From Brevibacterium aurantiacum (GTDB lineage Bacteria > Actinomycetota > Actinomycetes > Actinomycetales > Brevibacteriaceae), in NCBI RefSeq assembly GCF_007558825.1, contig NZ_VLTK01000004.1:77460-141459 (forward strand): a DNA stretch of 64,000 nucleotides, given 5' to 3'. Every line of letters begins with the position of its first letter. Position 1 is the stretch's first letter. Below the pieces are notes generated by a model that worked only from the letters and a program-made list of their open reading frames with translations, did no database searches and was not told where the DNA came from. The position numbers and the translations under genes were made by a program. Below are positions 51,972-61,046 of this stretch, in pieces.

Positions 51972-52853
51972 ATGAATGCCAAAACCAGAGAATCTCGGGC
52001 GCTGAAGGCCGAGACTCGCCGACTCTTCGTCGAAGCCATCGACTCTCTGCACCGCAGCGGGACCGGTGATGTGGTCTTCGGCGGAACGGTCGACGAGGGC
52101 GAAGTCACCGTCGAGGCGGTAGCCGGAGGCGGCAAGGACCGCCTGTCCTCGCTCATCGTCAGCACCGGACGCGGGCTCGGTGGACGTGCGCTCACCGAAG
52201 GCACTCCACAGCTGACGAAGGACTACGGACTCGACCCCTTCATCACCCATCACTACGACGAAGAGATCCTCGGCGAGGGGATCAAGGTGCTCATCGCCGT
52301 CCCGACGCTGCGCGGCGGTGACGTCACGGGCATGATCTACTGCGGTCATCGCGCAAACTACAACTCTGCGGCGCCGCAGACGAGCGACCTGGTCAAGCGG
52401 GTCAGGCAGCTGTCGGTGGATCTGGGTCGGCTCGGTCAGCCCCCACAACCCGAGGAACCAGTCGAGCCCGAGCGCCTGTACTCCGATCTCGAGTCCTCGA
52501 GCCGGGAAGCTCTGCGGCGCACCTATGCGGAGCTGCGCTCGATCCGTTCAGGCGTCGATGAGAACGAGATGCGCCAGCGACTGAACGTCGTGGAGAACCG
52601 CCTGGCCGATATCCTCTCCGGCCACAATTCGGATCTCTTCCCGAACCCGACGCCCACTGTCAGCCTCTCCCCCAGGGAAACCGACATTCTCTCGCATGTG
52701 GCATTGGGATGGTCGAATGCCCGGATCGCCGAGGGGCTGGGACTGCGGGAGTCGACCGTGAAGTCCTACCTGAATACGGCCATGGTCAAACTTTCGGCCG
52801 GCACCCGGCACGAGGCAGTGTCCATCGCAAGGTCGGCCGGGGCCCTACCCTGA
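51972..52853 (+). CDS. GAF-LuxR regulator, RamA-like
   Basis: A 293-residue regulator. Residues about 15-160 form a GAF-type sensor domain (GGRALTEGTPQLTKDYGLD and VLIAVPTLRGG), residues about 165-215 a helical linker, and residues 230-290 a LuxR helix-turn-helix: LSPRETDILSHVALGWSNAR, then GLRESTVKSYLNTAMVKL. Length and layout match RamA of Corynebacterium, the master regulator of acetate metabolism. It is divergent from the acetate symporter operon, which supports that role here. The effector is unknown. Confidence 0.85.
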   Translation: MNAKTRESRALKAETRRLFVEAIDSLHRSGTGDVVFGGTVDEGEVTVEAVAGGGKDRLSSLIVSTGRGLGGRALTEGTPQLTKDYGLDPFITHHYDEEILGEGIKVLIAVPTLRGGDVTGMIYCGHRANYNSAAPQTSDLVKRVRQLSVDLGRLGQPPQPEEPVEPERLYSDLESSSREALRRTYAELRSIRSGVDENEMRQRLNVVENRLADILSGHNSDLFPNPTPTVSLSPRETDILSHVALGWSNARIAEGLGLRESTVKSYLNTAMVKLSAGTRHEAVSIARSAGALP

Positions 52854-52862
52854 TGCGGGGTC

Positions 52863-53699
52863 TCAGCCGTTGATGACTTCGGAGTTCTCCTTCTCCATTT
52901 CAAGGGACCGGTCGCCTGCAGCCTGGGCAGCCGCCTCGGCGATATCGAAGAGCCCGGCGTCGATGAAGGTCTGCAGTCCGGCGAGTGTGGTGCCGCCCTT
53001 GCTGCTCACCGCCTGACGCTGTGCGCTCGGGTCCGGCTTCTCGCTCAGGAGCCGACCTGCCCCATCGGCAGTGGCCACGACCATCTGCTTGGCCGTCTCC
53101 TCGCTCAGTCCCATCTTCACACCGGCGGCGATCATCGTCTCGGCCAGGAGGAAGAAGTAGGCCACTCCGGAGCCTGAGATTCCTGTCATGGCAGGGATCT
53201 CCGCTTCCTTCAGGGCCACAACGAGTCCGGCTCCGGACAGCAGAGTCCGCAGTGTGTCCACTGTGGTCTCGTCCACCTCGGAGGAGGGGGCGAGGGCGAT
53301 GACGCCGTGTCCGATGGCGCTGGGGGTGTTGGGCATGATTCGCACGATCGGGTTCTTCGGCGCCAGCGTGGCCAGATCGTCCATGGCGACACCGGCAGCC
53401 ATCGAGACGAGGACCGTGTTCGCGTCCAGGCTCGGGGCGAGCTCGCGCAGCGTGTCGGCCATCATCCACGGTTTGACGCCGAGGAAGACGAAGTCCGCAC
53501 CTGCAGCGGCTTTCTGGTTCGCCTCGGCATCGTCTTCCAACGAGATGATGGTCGCGCTCGGGAGCTCCGCAGCGAGTCGCTTCGCCGAGGCGGCCGAATT
53601 GGTCGTCGCTCGAACGTCGAGCTTCTCGTCGGCGCTCAGGATTCCCTTGATCAGTGCCGAGCCCATGTTTCCCGTGCCGATGGAGGCGATGGAGGTCAA
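52863..53699 (-). CDS. proC: pyrroline-5-carboxylate reductase
   Basis: A 278-residue NAD(P)H-dependent enzyme for the last step of proline synthesis. Rossmann motif IASIGTGNMGSALIKGIL is at the N-terminus, with VFLGVKPWMM and VRIMPNTPSAIGHGV following. The C-terminal family signature DLR-like region is SSKGGTTLAGLQTFIDAG. Length is normal. It is 47 bases downstream of the TIM-barrel gene on the same strand; this pairing with an isomerase-like gene recurs in mycobacteria. Confidence 0.95.
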   Translation of the reverse strand: MTSIASIGTGNMGSALIKGILSADEKLDVRATTNSAASAKRLAAELPSATIISLEDDAEANQKAAAGADFVFLGVKPWMMADTLRELAPSLDANTVLVSMAAGVAMDDLATLAPKNPIVRIMPNTPSAIGHGVIALAPSSEVDETTVDTLRTLLSGAGLVVALKEAEIPAMTGISGSGVAYFFLLAETMIAAGVKMGLSEETAKQMVVATADGAGRLLSEKPDPSAQRQAVSSKGGTTLAGLQTFIDAGLFDIAEAAAQAAGDRSLEMEKENSEVING

Positions 53700-53746
53700 A
53701 TCAGACCTGCCTTTCTGTGGTGGTTCAATCGGTGTGCGTGCTGTGT

Positions 53747-54745
53747 TCAGGTGTTCGACTGTCTCTCGCTCGTGCGCAGCTCACTGGTGCGCACGTGGCT
53801 CGAGGCATTGCGGTGGCGGTCCTCGGTCTCAAGGCCGAGGTGGGTGCGGGCGAAGGCAAGGGAGTCGGCGAGCATCTGGTCCCGAGTGGACTTCTTCGTC
53901 ACGAAACGTGTGTTGACTTCGACGACGACGTCGCCGGACCAGTTGCGTTTGGCCAGAAGCTGCAGGGTTTCGGCCACGGGCATGGTGCCGGCGCCGGGGA
54001 TCAGATGTTCGTCCTTGAGGGATCCGGAGCCGTCTGTGAGATGGACGTGACGGAGTTTGTCGAAGATCTCCGACACGGTCTCGACGGCGTTCATTCCGGC
54101 CGTCGAGGCATGGGAGAAATCGAAGGTGAGGGCATCGTAGTCCTCGTCGAGGGGGTTCCAGTCGGGATAGTAGACGAGGACCTCACGCACGCCTGCGCGC
54201 CAGGGGTACATGTTCTCCACGGCGAGGACGACTCCGGTCTCCTCTGACACTTGCCGCACACCGTCGACGAAGCCCAGCGCATACTCCCCCTGCCACCTGA
54301 AAGGCGGATGCAGGACCACAGTTTTGGCGCCGACCTCCTTGGCGAGGTTCGCGGTGATGCGCAGCTTCTCCCAGTGGTCCTTGTGCAGGACGCGAGGCAG
54401 GAAGAGCAGCGTCGGTGCGTGCAGGGACATGACTTCGAGTCCGGTCTCCGCGGCCAGTCCGTTGATGAGGTCGACGTCGCGGGTCTCGGCGTTGTGGGTG
54501 ACCATGATCTCGACACCGTCGTAGCCGTGCTGGGCTGCTTGGGAGAAGGTCTCGGCAACGGTCATCGGTGACACCGAAGAGCTGGAGAGTCCGATCCGGA
54601 TCAGGTGGTCCGAACTGTGCTGGGTCTCGTGGTCGTAGACCTGATGGTTGTCGAAGTACTCACGGTGCCGTCGCGAATTGGACCGCGCGGAATTCTTTGC
54701 GGTGTAGACTTTACGTGCTGACTTCGACCGTTTCGCCCTGCTCAT
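53747..54745 (-). CDS. TIM-barrel sugar phosphate isomerase/epimerase-like protein
   Basis: A 332-residue protein of the xylose isomerase-like TIM-barrel (AP endonuclease 2) superfamily. Metal-ligand positions are visible: VEIMVTHN, VVLHPPFRW, AVENMYPW, FDFSHAS, RHVHLTDG and VVVEVNTR. The N-terminal 45 residues are very basic and precede the barrel, an unusual extension that may reflect a start further downstream. Its substrate is unknown. Homologues lie beside proC and ppx in mycobacteria; ppx is 4.5 kb away here. I take the ATG at 54745; the frame opens ten codons earlier. Confidence 0.82.
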   Translation of the reverse strand: MSRAKRSKSARKVYTAKNSARSNSRRHREYFDNHQVYDHETQHSSDHLIRIGLSSSSVSPMTVAETFSQAAQHGYDGVEIMVTHNAETRDVDLINGLAAETGLEVMSLHAPTLLFLPRVLHKDHWEKLRITANLAKEVGAKTVVLHPPFRWQGEYALGFVDGVRQVSEETGVVLAVENMYPWRAGVREVLVYYPDWNPLDEDYDALTFDFSHASTAGMNAVETVSEIFDKLRHVHLTDGSGSLKDEHLIPGAGTMPVAETLQLLAKRNWSGDVVVEVNTRFVTKKSTRDQMLADSLAFARTHLGLETEDRHRNASSHVRTSELRTSERQSNT

Positions 54746-54810
54746 CTCACCCAGTCTAGTCCTCGAAGATTCCATATTCCCTCAGAGAGCATATGCCCTG
54801 AAGTCGCTAA

Positions 54811-54948
54811 GCGGCAGCGTTGGCCGATCGTCGAATTCGCCGCGCCCGCGTCGACGATGCGCTCTGGCACCGCACGGAGAACACCCACGTCTTCGGCGCA
54901 GTGTCCCCGGCGGCGCCAGAGGCCATGGTCACGATCGATCTCGACTGA
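54811..54948 (+). pseudogene. possible C-terminal gene remnant
   Basis: An open frame of 45 codons directly after a TAA reads ALADRRIRRARVDDALWHRT and continues to a natural-looking end VTIDLD. It has no convincing start. It could be the surviving tail of a lost gene or chance coding in high-GC DNA. Confidence 0.2.
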
Positions 54949-54984
54949 TCCGCCACCTCGGCGGGCGTCGGCCTCGACCGGAGG

Positions 54985-56517
54985 TCAGCCTTGGAGGGCT
55001 TCAACGTCCTCGTCGACCCAGTTCTTCGACTTCTCGACTGCCTTGTTCCACAGTCGGTAGGCGCGAGCGACGGTGTCCTCGTCCATCGACGGCAGCCAGC
55101 GCTTGTCCTCACGCCAGTTGTTCTTCACATCTTCTTCACCGTTCCAGAACTTCACGGCGATGCCAGCTGCGTAGGCCGCACCCAAAGCCGTGGTCTCGAC
55201 GACCTCGGGGCGGATGACGGGCACGCCGAGGAGATCGGCCTGGAACTGCATCAGCGTCTCGTTGGCGACCATGCCGCCGTCGACCTTGAGCTCGGTGAGT
55301 TTGACTCCCGAATCGAGGTCCATCGCATCGAGGACCTCGCGGGACTGGAATGCCACCGACTCGAGAGCTGCCCGAGCGATGTGGTTCTTGTTGACGAAGC
55401 GTGTCAGTCCCACCATGACTCCGCGTGCGTCGGACTCCCAGTGGGGTGCGAAGAGGCCTGAGAAGGCAGGCACGATGTAGCAGCCACCGTTGTCGTCGAC
55501 ATTCTTCGCAAGCGTCTCAACCTCGGGGGCCTCGGAGATGATGCCGAAATTGTCGCGGAGCCATTGCACGAGGGAACCGGTCACGGCCACGGAGCCTTCG
55601 AGTGCGTACACGGCCGCGTCGTCGCCGATCTTGTAGGCGACGGTCGTCAGCAATCCGTTCTTGCTGGCCACGGGCTCGGTTCCGGTATTGATGAGCATGA
55701 AGTTGCCGGTGCCGTAGGTGTTCTTGGCCTGGCCCTTCTCGAAGCATGCCTGACCGAAGGTCGCCGCCTGCTGGTCGCCGAGGATACCGCAGATCGGGGT
55801 GTCGATGATGAGGCCGTTCTTGGCGCCGTAGCCGTAGACCTCCGAACAGGACTTGATCTCTGGGAGCATCGCGACGGGAATGCCCATCTCGCCGGCGATC
55901 TCCTCGTTCCAGTCGAGGCTCTTGATGTTCATGAGCATCGTGCGCGAGGCATTCGTGACGTCGGTGACGTGGACTCCGCCGTTGACGCCGCCGGTGAGGT
56001 TCCAGAGAACCCAGGTGTCCATGGTGCCGAAGAGCAGTTCGCCGGCTTCAGCGGACTCTTTGACTCCGTCGACGTTGTCGAAGACCCACTTGGCCTTCGG
56101 TCCGGCGAAGTAGGTCGCCAGGGGCAGGCCGACACGATCCTTGTACTTGTCGGGCCCTTCGTCTCCAGCGAGTTCGTCGCAGATCTTCTGGGTCCGTGTG
56201 TCCTGCCAGACGATCGCGTTGTAGACGGGCTTGCCGGTGTTCTTGTTCCAGATGACCGTGGTCTCACGCTGATTCGTGATGCCCACGCCCTCGAGCTGGT
56301 GGCGGTTGATGCCGGCGCGGGTCAGAGCCTGACCGATCGCCTCGTTCGTGTTCCTGATGATCTCCAACGGGTCGTGTTCGACCCAGCCGGCCCGCGGGAA
56401 GATCTGCTCGTGCTCAAGTTGGCCCGAGGACACGATCTGTCCGTCGTGATTGAAGACGATGGCCCGCGACGAGGTGGTGCCCTGGTCGATGGCGAGGATG
56501 AATTTTTCCTGACTCAT
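54985..56517 (-). CDS. glpK: glycerol kinase
   Basis: A 510-residue FGGY kinase that phosphorylates glycerol to glycerol-3-phosphate. [20 protein letters not shown] at the N-terminus is the ATP-site signature, [12 protein letters not shown] the glycerol-site region, and [13 protein letters not shown] and [15 protein letters not shown] are standard. Length matches the family. It is the last gene of glpD-glpF-glpK, 63 bases after glpF. Its product is the substrate of GlpD. Confidence 0.97.
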   Translation of the reverse strand: MSQEKFILAIDQGTTSSRAIVFNHDGQIVSSGQLEHEQIFPRAGWVEHDPLEIIRNTNEAIGQALTRAGINRHQLEGVGITNQRETTVIWNKNTGKPVYNAIVWQDTRTQKICDELAGDEGPDKYKDRVGLPLATYFAGPKAKWVFDNVDGVKESAEAGELLFGTMDTWVLWNLTGGVNGGVHVTDVTNASRTMLMNIKSLDWNEEIAGEMGIPVAMLPEIKSCSEVYGYGAKNGLIIDTPICGILGDQQAATFGQACFEKGQAKNTYGTGNFMLINTGTEPVASKNGLLTTVAYKIGDDAAVYALEGSVAVTGSLVQWLRDNFGIISEAPEVETLAKNVDDNGGCYIVPAFSGLFAPHWESDARGVMVGLTRFVNKNHIARAALESVAFQSREVLDAMDLDSGVKLTELKVDGGMVANETLMQFQADLLGVPVIRPEVVETTALGAAYAAGIAVKFWNGEEDVKNNWREDKRWLPSMDEDTVARAYRLWNKAVEKSKNWVDEDVEALQG

Positions 56518-56580
56518 GCTGACTCCTATGGCGAGGTGATGCTGTGGATTGCTGGTGACTCAGACGAAGGTTCGATGGGG

Positions 56581-57303
56581 TCAGACGAAGGCCTGAGACA
56601 GTAGACCGGCAGCGACGCCGCCGACGATGGGGCCGGCGATCGGCACCCATGAGTACGCCCAGTCTGATTTGCCCTTGTTCGGGATCGGCAGCAGGGCGTG
56701 GACGATGCGGGGTCCGAGGTCACGGGCCGGGTTGATCGCGTAGCCGGTCGGGCCGCCCAAGGAGGCGCCGATGACGACGACGAGGAGACCGACAGCCAGT
56801 GGCCCCAGCCCGTGCGGAGTTCCTCCGAAGAGGAGAATGACGAACACGAGGACGAAGGTGGCGATGACCTCGGTGACGAAGTTCCAGCCGTAGCTGCGGA
56901 TCTCGGGACCCGTCGAGAAGGTGCCGAGGATGTTGCCGGCGTCCTTCTCCTCGTCGTAGTGCTTCTTGTACACGGCCCAGGCGAGGACAGCACCGATCAT
57001 GGCACCGATCATCTCGGCCGCAAGGTAGGCGATGGTGTTGCCGAAGGTCACGGCGATGCCAGGGGCGTATTCGTCGGCGCCGCTGGCAAGGATGCCGAAG
57101 GTCACTGCCGGGTTGAGGTGCGCTCCGGTCTTGAAGGCGACGAAGACACCGGCGAACACCGCCAGGCCCCAACCGAACGAGATGAGGAGCCAGCCTCCCC
57201 CGTTGCCCTTGGTCTTGCCCAGAACCACATTGGCGACGACTCCGACGCCGAGCAGCATGAGCATGGCGGTGCCGCCGATCTCATAAAGGAAGATAGTACC
57301 CAT
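56581..57303 (-). CDS. glpF: glycerol facilitator (aquaglyceroporin)
   Basis: A 240-residue MIP-family channel with six helices and two half-helices. Both selectivity motifs are intact: HLNPAVTFG in the first half and INPARDLGPR in the second. The Asp after NPAR indicates an aquaglyceroporin rather than a water-only channel. It lies between glpD and glpK in one operon, 37 bases after glpD. Confidence 0.96.
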   Translation of the reverse strand: MGTIFLYEIGGTAMLMLLGVGVVANVVLGKTKGNGGGWLLISFGWGLAVFAGVFVAFKTGAHLNPAVTFGILASGADEYAPGIAVTFGNTIAYLAAEMIGAMIGAVLAWAVYKKHYDEEKDAGNILGTFSTGPEIRSYGWNFVTEVIATFVLVFVILLFGGTPHGLGPLAVGLLVVVIGASLGGPTGYAINPARDLGPRIVHALLPIPNKGKSDWAYSWVPIAGPIVGGVAAGLLSQAFV

Positions 57304-57340
57304 ATTTCACAAACTCCTATGTTTGTCCTGCTTCTCGGAT

Positions 57341-59062
57341 TTACGGTTTCAGTGTCTCCTCGACGAGAGCCGCAGCGGACGCATCGTCGTGGGTGGATTC
57401 GGCGGCGATCTGTGCGTCGGCGTGAGCGTTGAAGTCGGCGATCTCCTTCGCCTCCCGCTCATCGTCCCAACCCAGGATCGGGGCGACGATGGCGGCGACC
57501 GCCTCGGCGGCGGCCTTGCCTCGGTCCCTGACCTCATAGTTGAGGCGCATTCGGCGCTCGAGGATATCGCCGAGGTGGACGGCACCTTCCGAGCTCGCCG
57601 CGTAGTGGGCCTCTGCGCGCAGGTAGCGCTGCGCGCCGGAGAGTGGGCGCCCGAGTTCGGGATCCTCGTCGACGAGGTCGAGGATGTCCTCGAGCAGGGT
57701 GCCGTAGCGGCGGATGAGTCTCTTCACGCGGTCCTCGTCCCAGCCGTACTTCTCGGCGATGCCTGCCTGACCGCGTCTCACGGCTCCGACGCCCTGGGCG
57801 CCGAGCAGCGGAACCGATTCGGTCAGTGAGCGCCGATCCTTCGCATCGTCGCCGAGAACGAAGTCGACGGCGTCCTCGGCCATCACCCGGTAGGTCGTGA
57901 ACTTTCCGCCGGCGATCGCAGCGAGTGCGGGTTCGACCTCCATCACCGTGTGCTCGCGAGAGACCTTCGTCGAGGCCTGGCCTTCCTTGACCACGGGCTG
58001 AAGCAGAGGTCGGAGTCCGGAGTAGACTCCGATGACGTCGTTGCGGGTGAGCTTCTCGGTCAGAATCGCGTTCGCGTGCTTGAGCAGATAGTCGATGTCG
58101 TCGGAGTTGGCCACCGGAGAGTCGACATCCTGGTCCCACGGCGTGTCCGTGGTGCCGATGACCCAGTAGCCCTCCCACGGGATCACGAAGAGCACGGATT
58201 TCTCCGTCTTCGAGATGATGCCGGTGTCCGGGTCGGCCTTGATCTTGTCCTGGTCGACGGTGATGTGCACGCCCTTGGACGCGAGCACATGCAGGCCTGC
58301 GTCGGCTTGGGCCAGGTCCTGCTGCTCCTCGGTCCAGACTCCCCCGGCGAGGATTGTGCGGCGGGCGTGGATGTCGAACTCGCGTCCGGTCATCTCATCG
58401 CGGGCGCGGACGCCGGAGACTCGTTCTCCGTCGTGGAGGTAGCCGATGACGGAGACATGATTGGCCGCGGCGGCGCCGTAGCCCACAGCGGAGCGGATGA
58501 GCGTCATGACGAAGCGGGCGTCGTCGACCTTCGCATCGTAGTATTCGAGCGCACCGACAGCGGCATCATCGGCCAGGCCGGGGAAATGCGAGTTCAGGGC
58601 CTTCTTGCCGAGATGCCGACGCAGGGGCAGAGCGCGTTTGCGACCGGGGCGGGTGGCCATGGTGTCGTAGAGCAGAACGCCGGAGCCGATGAACGCCCGG
58701 TCGATGAGGCGATGTTCGAAGGGGAAGACGAAGGCGACGGGCTCAACCAGGTGGGGCGCCGTGTGCTGGAGGAGGAGGTCGCGTTCCTTCAGCGCTTCGG
58801 CCACGAGCTTGAAGTCGAGCATCTCGAGGTAGCGCAGTCCGCCGTGCATGAGCTTCGATGACCGCGAGGAAGTACCCGAGGCCCAGTCCTTGGCATCGAC
58901 GACCCCGACCTTCAGTCCGCGGGTGGCTGCATCGAATGCGGAGCCGGCTCCGGTGACACCCCCACCGACGACGAAGACGTCAAGGGGGTTGTCGGCTGTG
59001 GTGTTCTCGAGGGTGTGCAGGGCTTCATCGCGGAACGATGGGGACAGCTCGCCATTTCGCAT
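57341..59062 (-). CDS. glpD: glycerol-3-phosphate dehydrogenase (FAD, respiratory)
   Basis: A 573-residue flavoprotein that oxidises glycerol-3-phosphate to dihydroxyacetone phosphate and gives electrons to menaquinone at the membrane. FAD motif VFVVGGGVTGAGSAFDAATR (residues about 29-48), SSRSSKLMHGGLRYLE, FVIPWEGYWVIGTTDTPW and GGKFTTYRVMAEDAV are all present. The ATG at 59062 follows GAAGGAAAAG; a further 16 codons upstream are open. It is the first gene of the glycerol operon. The menaquinone pathway lies in the same window. Confidence 0.96.
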   Translation of the reverse strand: MRNGELSPSFRDEALHTLENTTADNPLDVFVVGGGVTGAGSAFDAATRGLKVGVVDAKDWASGTSSRSSKLMHGGLRYLEMLDFKLVAEALKERDLLLQHTAPHLVEPVAFVFPFEHRLIDRAFIGSGVLLYDTMATRPGRKRALPLRRHLGKKALNSHFPGLADDAAVGALEYYDAKVDDARFVMTLIRSAVGYGAAAANHVSVIGYLHDGERVSGVRARDEMTGREFDIHARRTILAGGVWTEEQQDLAQADAGLHVLASKGVHITVDQDKIKADPDTGIISKTEKSVLFVIPWEGYWVIGTTDTPWDQDVDSPVANSDDIDYLLKHANAILTEKLTRNDVIGVYSGLRPLLQPVVKEGQASTKVSREHTVMEVEPALAAIAGGKFTTYRVMAEDAVDFVLGDDAKDRRSLTESVPLLGAQGVGAVRRGQAGIAEKYGWDEDRVKRLIRRYGTLLEDILDLVDEDPELGRPLSGAQRYLRAEAHYAASSEGAVHLGDILERRMRLNYEVRDRGKAAAEAVAAIVAPILGWDDEREAKEIADFNAHADAQIAAESTHDDASAAALVEETLKP

Positions 59063-59205
59063 TGACAGTTCTTTTCCTTCTTCGAGCGTGTGTGTTCCCA
59101 CCATTATCACGCCCCGATATCAGCATGTGGTCCGCGTACGGCAGTTAGGAAAAATCTAACAGGCAATGCGCAGAAGTGAAACACAACGGACAGAAGCGAA
59201 AGGGC

Positions 59206-60171
59206 TCAGACCAGTTCCACCCGCATCGCCGAGGAGGTCTCCGCGGAATCGAGCAGGTCGAGTTTGCGCATGATGATCCCTTCCCGCAGTGCCCATGGGG
59301 AGATGCTCATGACGTTGACGTCGAAGATGGCGAAGGCCGCGTCGGCGACGATGGCGCCCGCGAGGATCTGTCCGGCCCGAGCTTGGGAGACTCCGGGCAG
59401 CGTCGCACGCTCCTCGGGGGTCCGGGACGACAGGGTCTCGATGATTCCGGCGAGGTCACGGCGGAAGAGTTTGCGTGGGGCGTAGATGCCGTCGCCGCTG
59501 GGTGCCGCGCCGGCGATCCGAGCCAGCGAACGGAACGTCTTCGATGACCCCACCACCTGATCGGCGGTGCCGACTCTGTTGATCTTGCCGGCGATGCGAC
59601 CGATCTGGGACCGCGCATACTTCTGCAGGCTGTGGATGTCATCGGCACTGGGCAGAGGATCGGGGAGGAAATCGGAATAGGTGCGACCAGCGCCCAAGGG
59701 CACTGACACGGCCGCCTCCGGGTATTCGTCCTGACCGGCCGCGATCTCAAGGGAGCCGCCGCCGATGTCGAGCAGCAGGATCTTCCCCGCCGACCAGCCG
59801 AACCAGCGCCTGACTGCGAGAAAAGTCACCCGCGCTTCGTCCTTGCCGGACATCACGTTGAGAGTCACGCCAAGTTGAGCATTGATGGCATCGATCAGCT
59901 CGCCACCGTTCGGGGCGTCCCTGACCGCCGAGGTGGCGAACGCCAGGATCTGTTCCGATCCTTGGTCTTCGGCGATCTCCACCGCCTCGGCGATGAAGTT
60001 GTGCAGTCGTTCCTGACCTGCGGCATCGATCATCCCGTCGTCGCCGAGGTACTCGGCGAGGCGCAGGATCTCTTTGTGGGAGGTGGCAGGCAAGGGAGGG
60101 GCTCCGACGTGAGCGTCGACCACGAGAAGGTGGACGCTGTTGGACCCGATATCGAGGACTGCTAGGCGCAT
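59206..60171 (-). CDS. ppx: Ppx/GppA-family exopolyphosphatase
   Basis: A 321-residue ASKHA-fold phosphatase that removes terminal phosphates from polyphosphate or from pppGpp. AVLDIGSNSVHLLVVDAH at the N-terminus and LLDIGGGSLEIAAG are the two phosphate-binding loops; FATSAVRDAPNG gives the catalytic Glu region nearby. It is the short single-domain type (about 310 residues) of actinobacteria. Mycobacterial homologues lie next to the proC region, as here. A link with the alarmone synthetase at 7 kb is possible but unproven. Confidence 0.92.
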   Translation of the reverse strand: MRLAVLDIGSNSVHLLVVDAHVGAPPLPATSHKEILRLAEYLGDDGMIDAAGQERLHNFIAEAVEIAEDQGSEQILAFATSAVRDAPNGGELIDAINAQLGVTLNVMSGKDEARVTFLAVRRWFGWSAGKILLLDIGGGSLEIAAGQDEYPEAAVSVPLGAGRTYSDFLPDPLPSADDIHSLQKYARSQIGRIAGKINRVGTADQVVGSSKTFRSLARIAGAAPSGDGIYAPRKLFRRDLAGIIETLSSRTPEERATLPGVSQARAGQILAGAIVADAAFAIFDVNVMSISPWALREGIIMRKLDLLDSAETSSAMRVELV

Positions 60172-60191
60172 TCGATCAGTTTAACCACTGT

Positions 60192-61034
60192 TCACGGCTT
60201 TTCCGGTGCCGACCCCGTAGGTATCGACCCTTCAGCCCAGTCCGTGCCCCGGAAGCCGAATTCGGGCGTGCGCTTCGCGAAGAATGCCTCCTGTCCGCGG
60301 GCGATCTCCGCCTGGTAGGCCTCGTCGAGCCACGGCGGTGGGTTGAAGGCGGAGTCGTCAGTGGCGCTCTCCCTCAGCTCTCCGGACAGGACTGCTTTGG
60401 ATCCCAGCTGGGACAGCCGTGAGAGCCCGACGATCTTCTCGCCCATCACCTGTGCCGAGTCCAGCGGAGTCTCGGAGACCTCGTGGAAGAATCCGAGCTC
60501 GCGCATCGTCTCGAACTTGACGATCGAGGCTGTGACCAGCAGATACCTGGCCCAGGAGTCACCGAGCACGGTGGCCAGGCGGTGGGTTGGCCCCGGTGGG
60601 TAGACGAGGCCGAGTTTGGCAGCCGTGACGCCGTAGATCGAGCCGGGGGCCGCGATGCGGATGTCGCAGGCGGCCGCGATCTCGGTGCCCCCGCCCACGC
60701 AGTTGCCGGTGATGGCCGCGATCGTCGTGGTGCGGGCATCGGCCACAGCCGCCTCGGCGGTGGAATTGAGTTCCCAGAAGTCGGCGAGGGCGACGTTGAG
60801 GTCCGCGATGTCGGACCCGGCGGAGAAGTGCCCGGCCGCGCCCGTGATCACCAGAGCCCCTATCGAGTCATCGGCGTCGATGCCGGCGATGATCTCCGGC
60901 AGGGCCCGCCACATCGGACGGGAGATGGCGTTGCGTTTTTCGGGCCGATCAATGACGAGGGTTCCGACTCCACCTGTGACGGTGAAATCGAAACCCTCGA
61001 GATCGACCGGACGGTATGTGCCGTCAACGGTCAT
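60192..61034 (-). CDS. enoyl-CoA hydratase/isomerase-family protein
   Basis: A 280-residue crotonase-fold protein. VGTLVIDRPEKRNAISRPMW at the N-terminus, GHFSAGSDIADL (oxyanion hole) and GNCVGGGTEIAAACD (second oxyanion and Glu position) are present. The actual substrate is unknown; a role in acyl-CoA degradation yielding propionyl-CoA would fit its place 12 bases after prpC. Probably the last gene of the prpD-prpB-prpC operon. Confidence 0.85.
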   Translation of the reverse strand: MTVDGTYRPVDLEGFDFTVTGGVGTLVIDRPEKRNAISRPMWRALPEIIAGIDADDSIGALVITGAAGHFSAGSDIADLNVALADFWELNSTAEAAVADARTTTIAAITGNCVGGGTEIAAACDIRIAAPGSIYGVTAAKLGLVYPPGPTHRLATVLGDSWARYLLVTASIVKFETMRELGFFHEVSETPLDSAQVMGEKIVGLSRLSQLGSKAVLSGELRESATDDSAFNPPPWLDEAYQAEIARGQEAFFAKRTPEFGFRGTDWAEGSIPTGSAPEKP

Positions 61035-61046
61035 GTGCGTAGCCTT

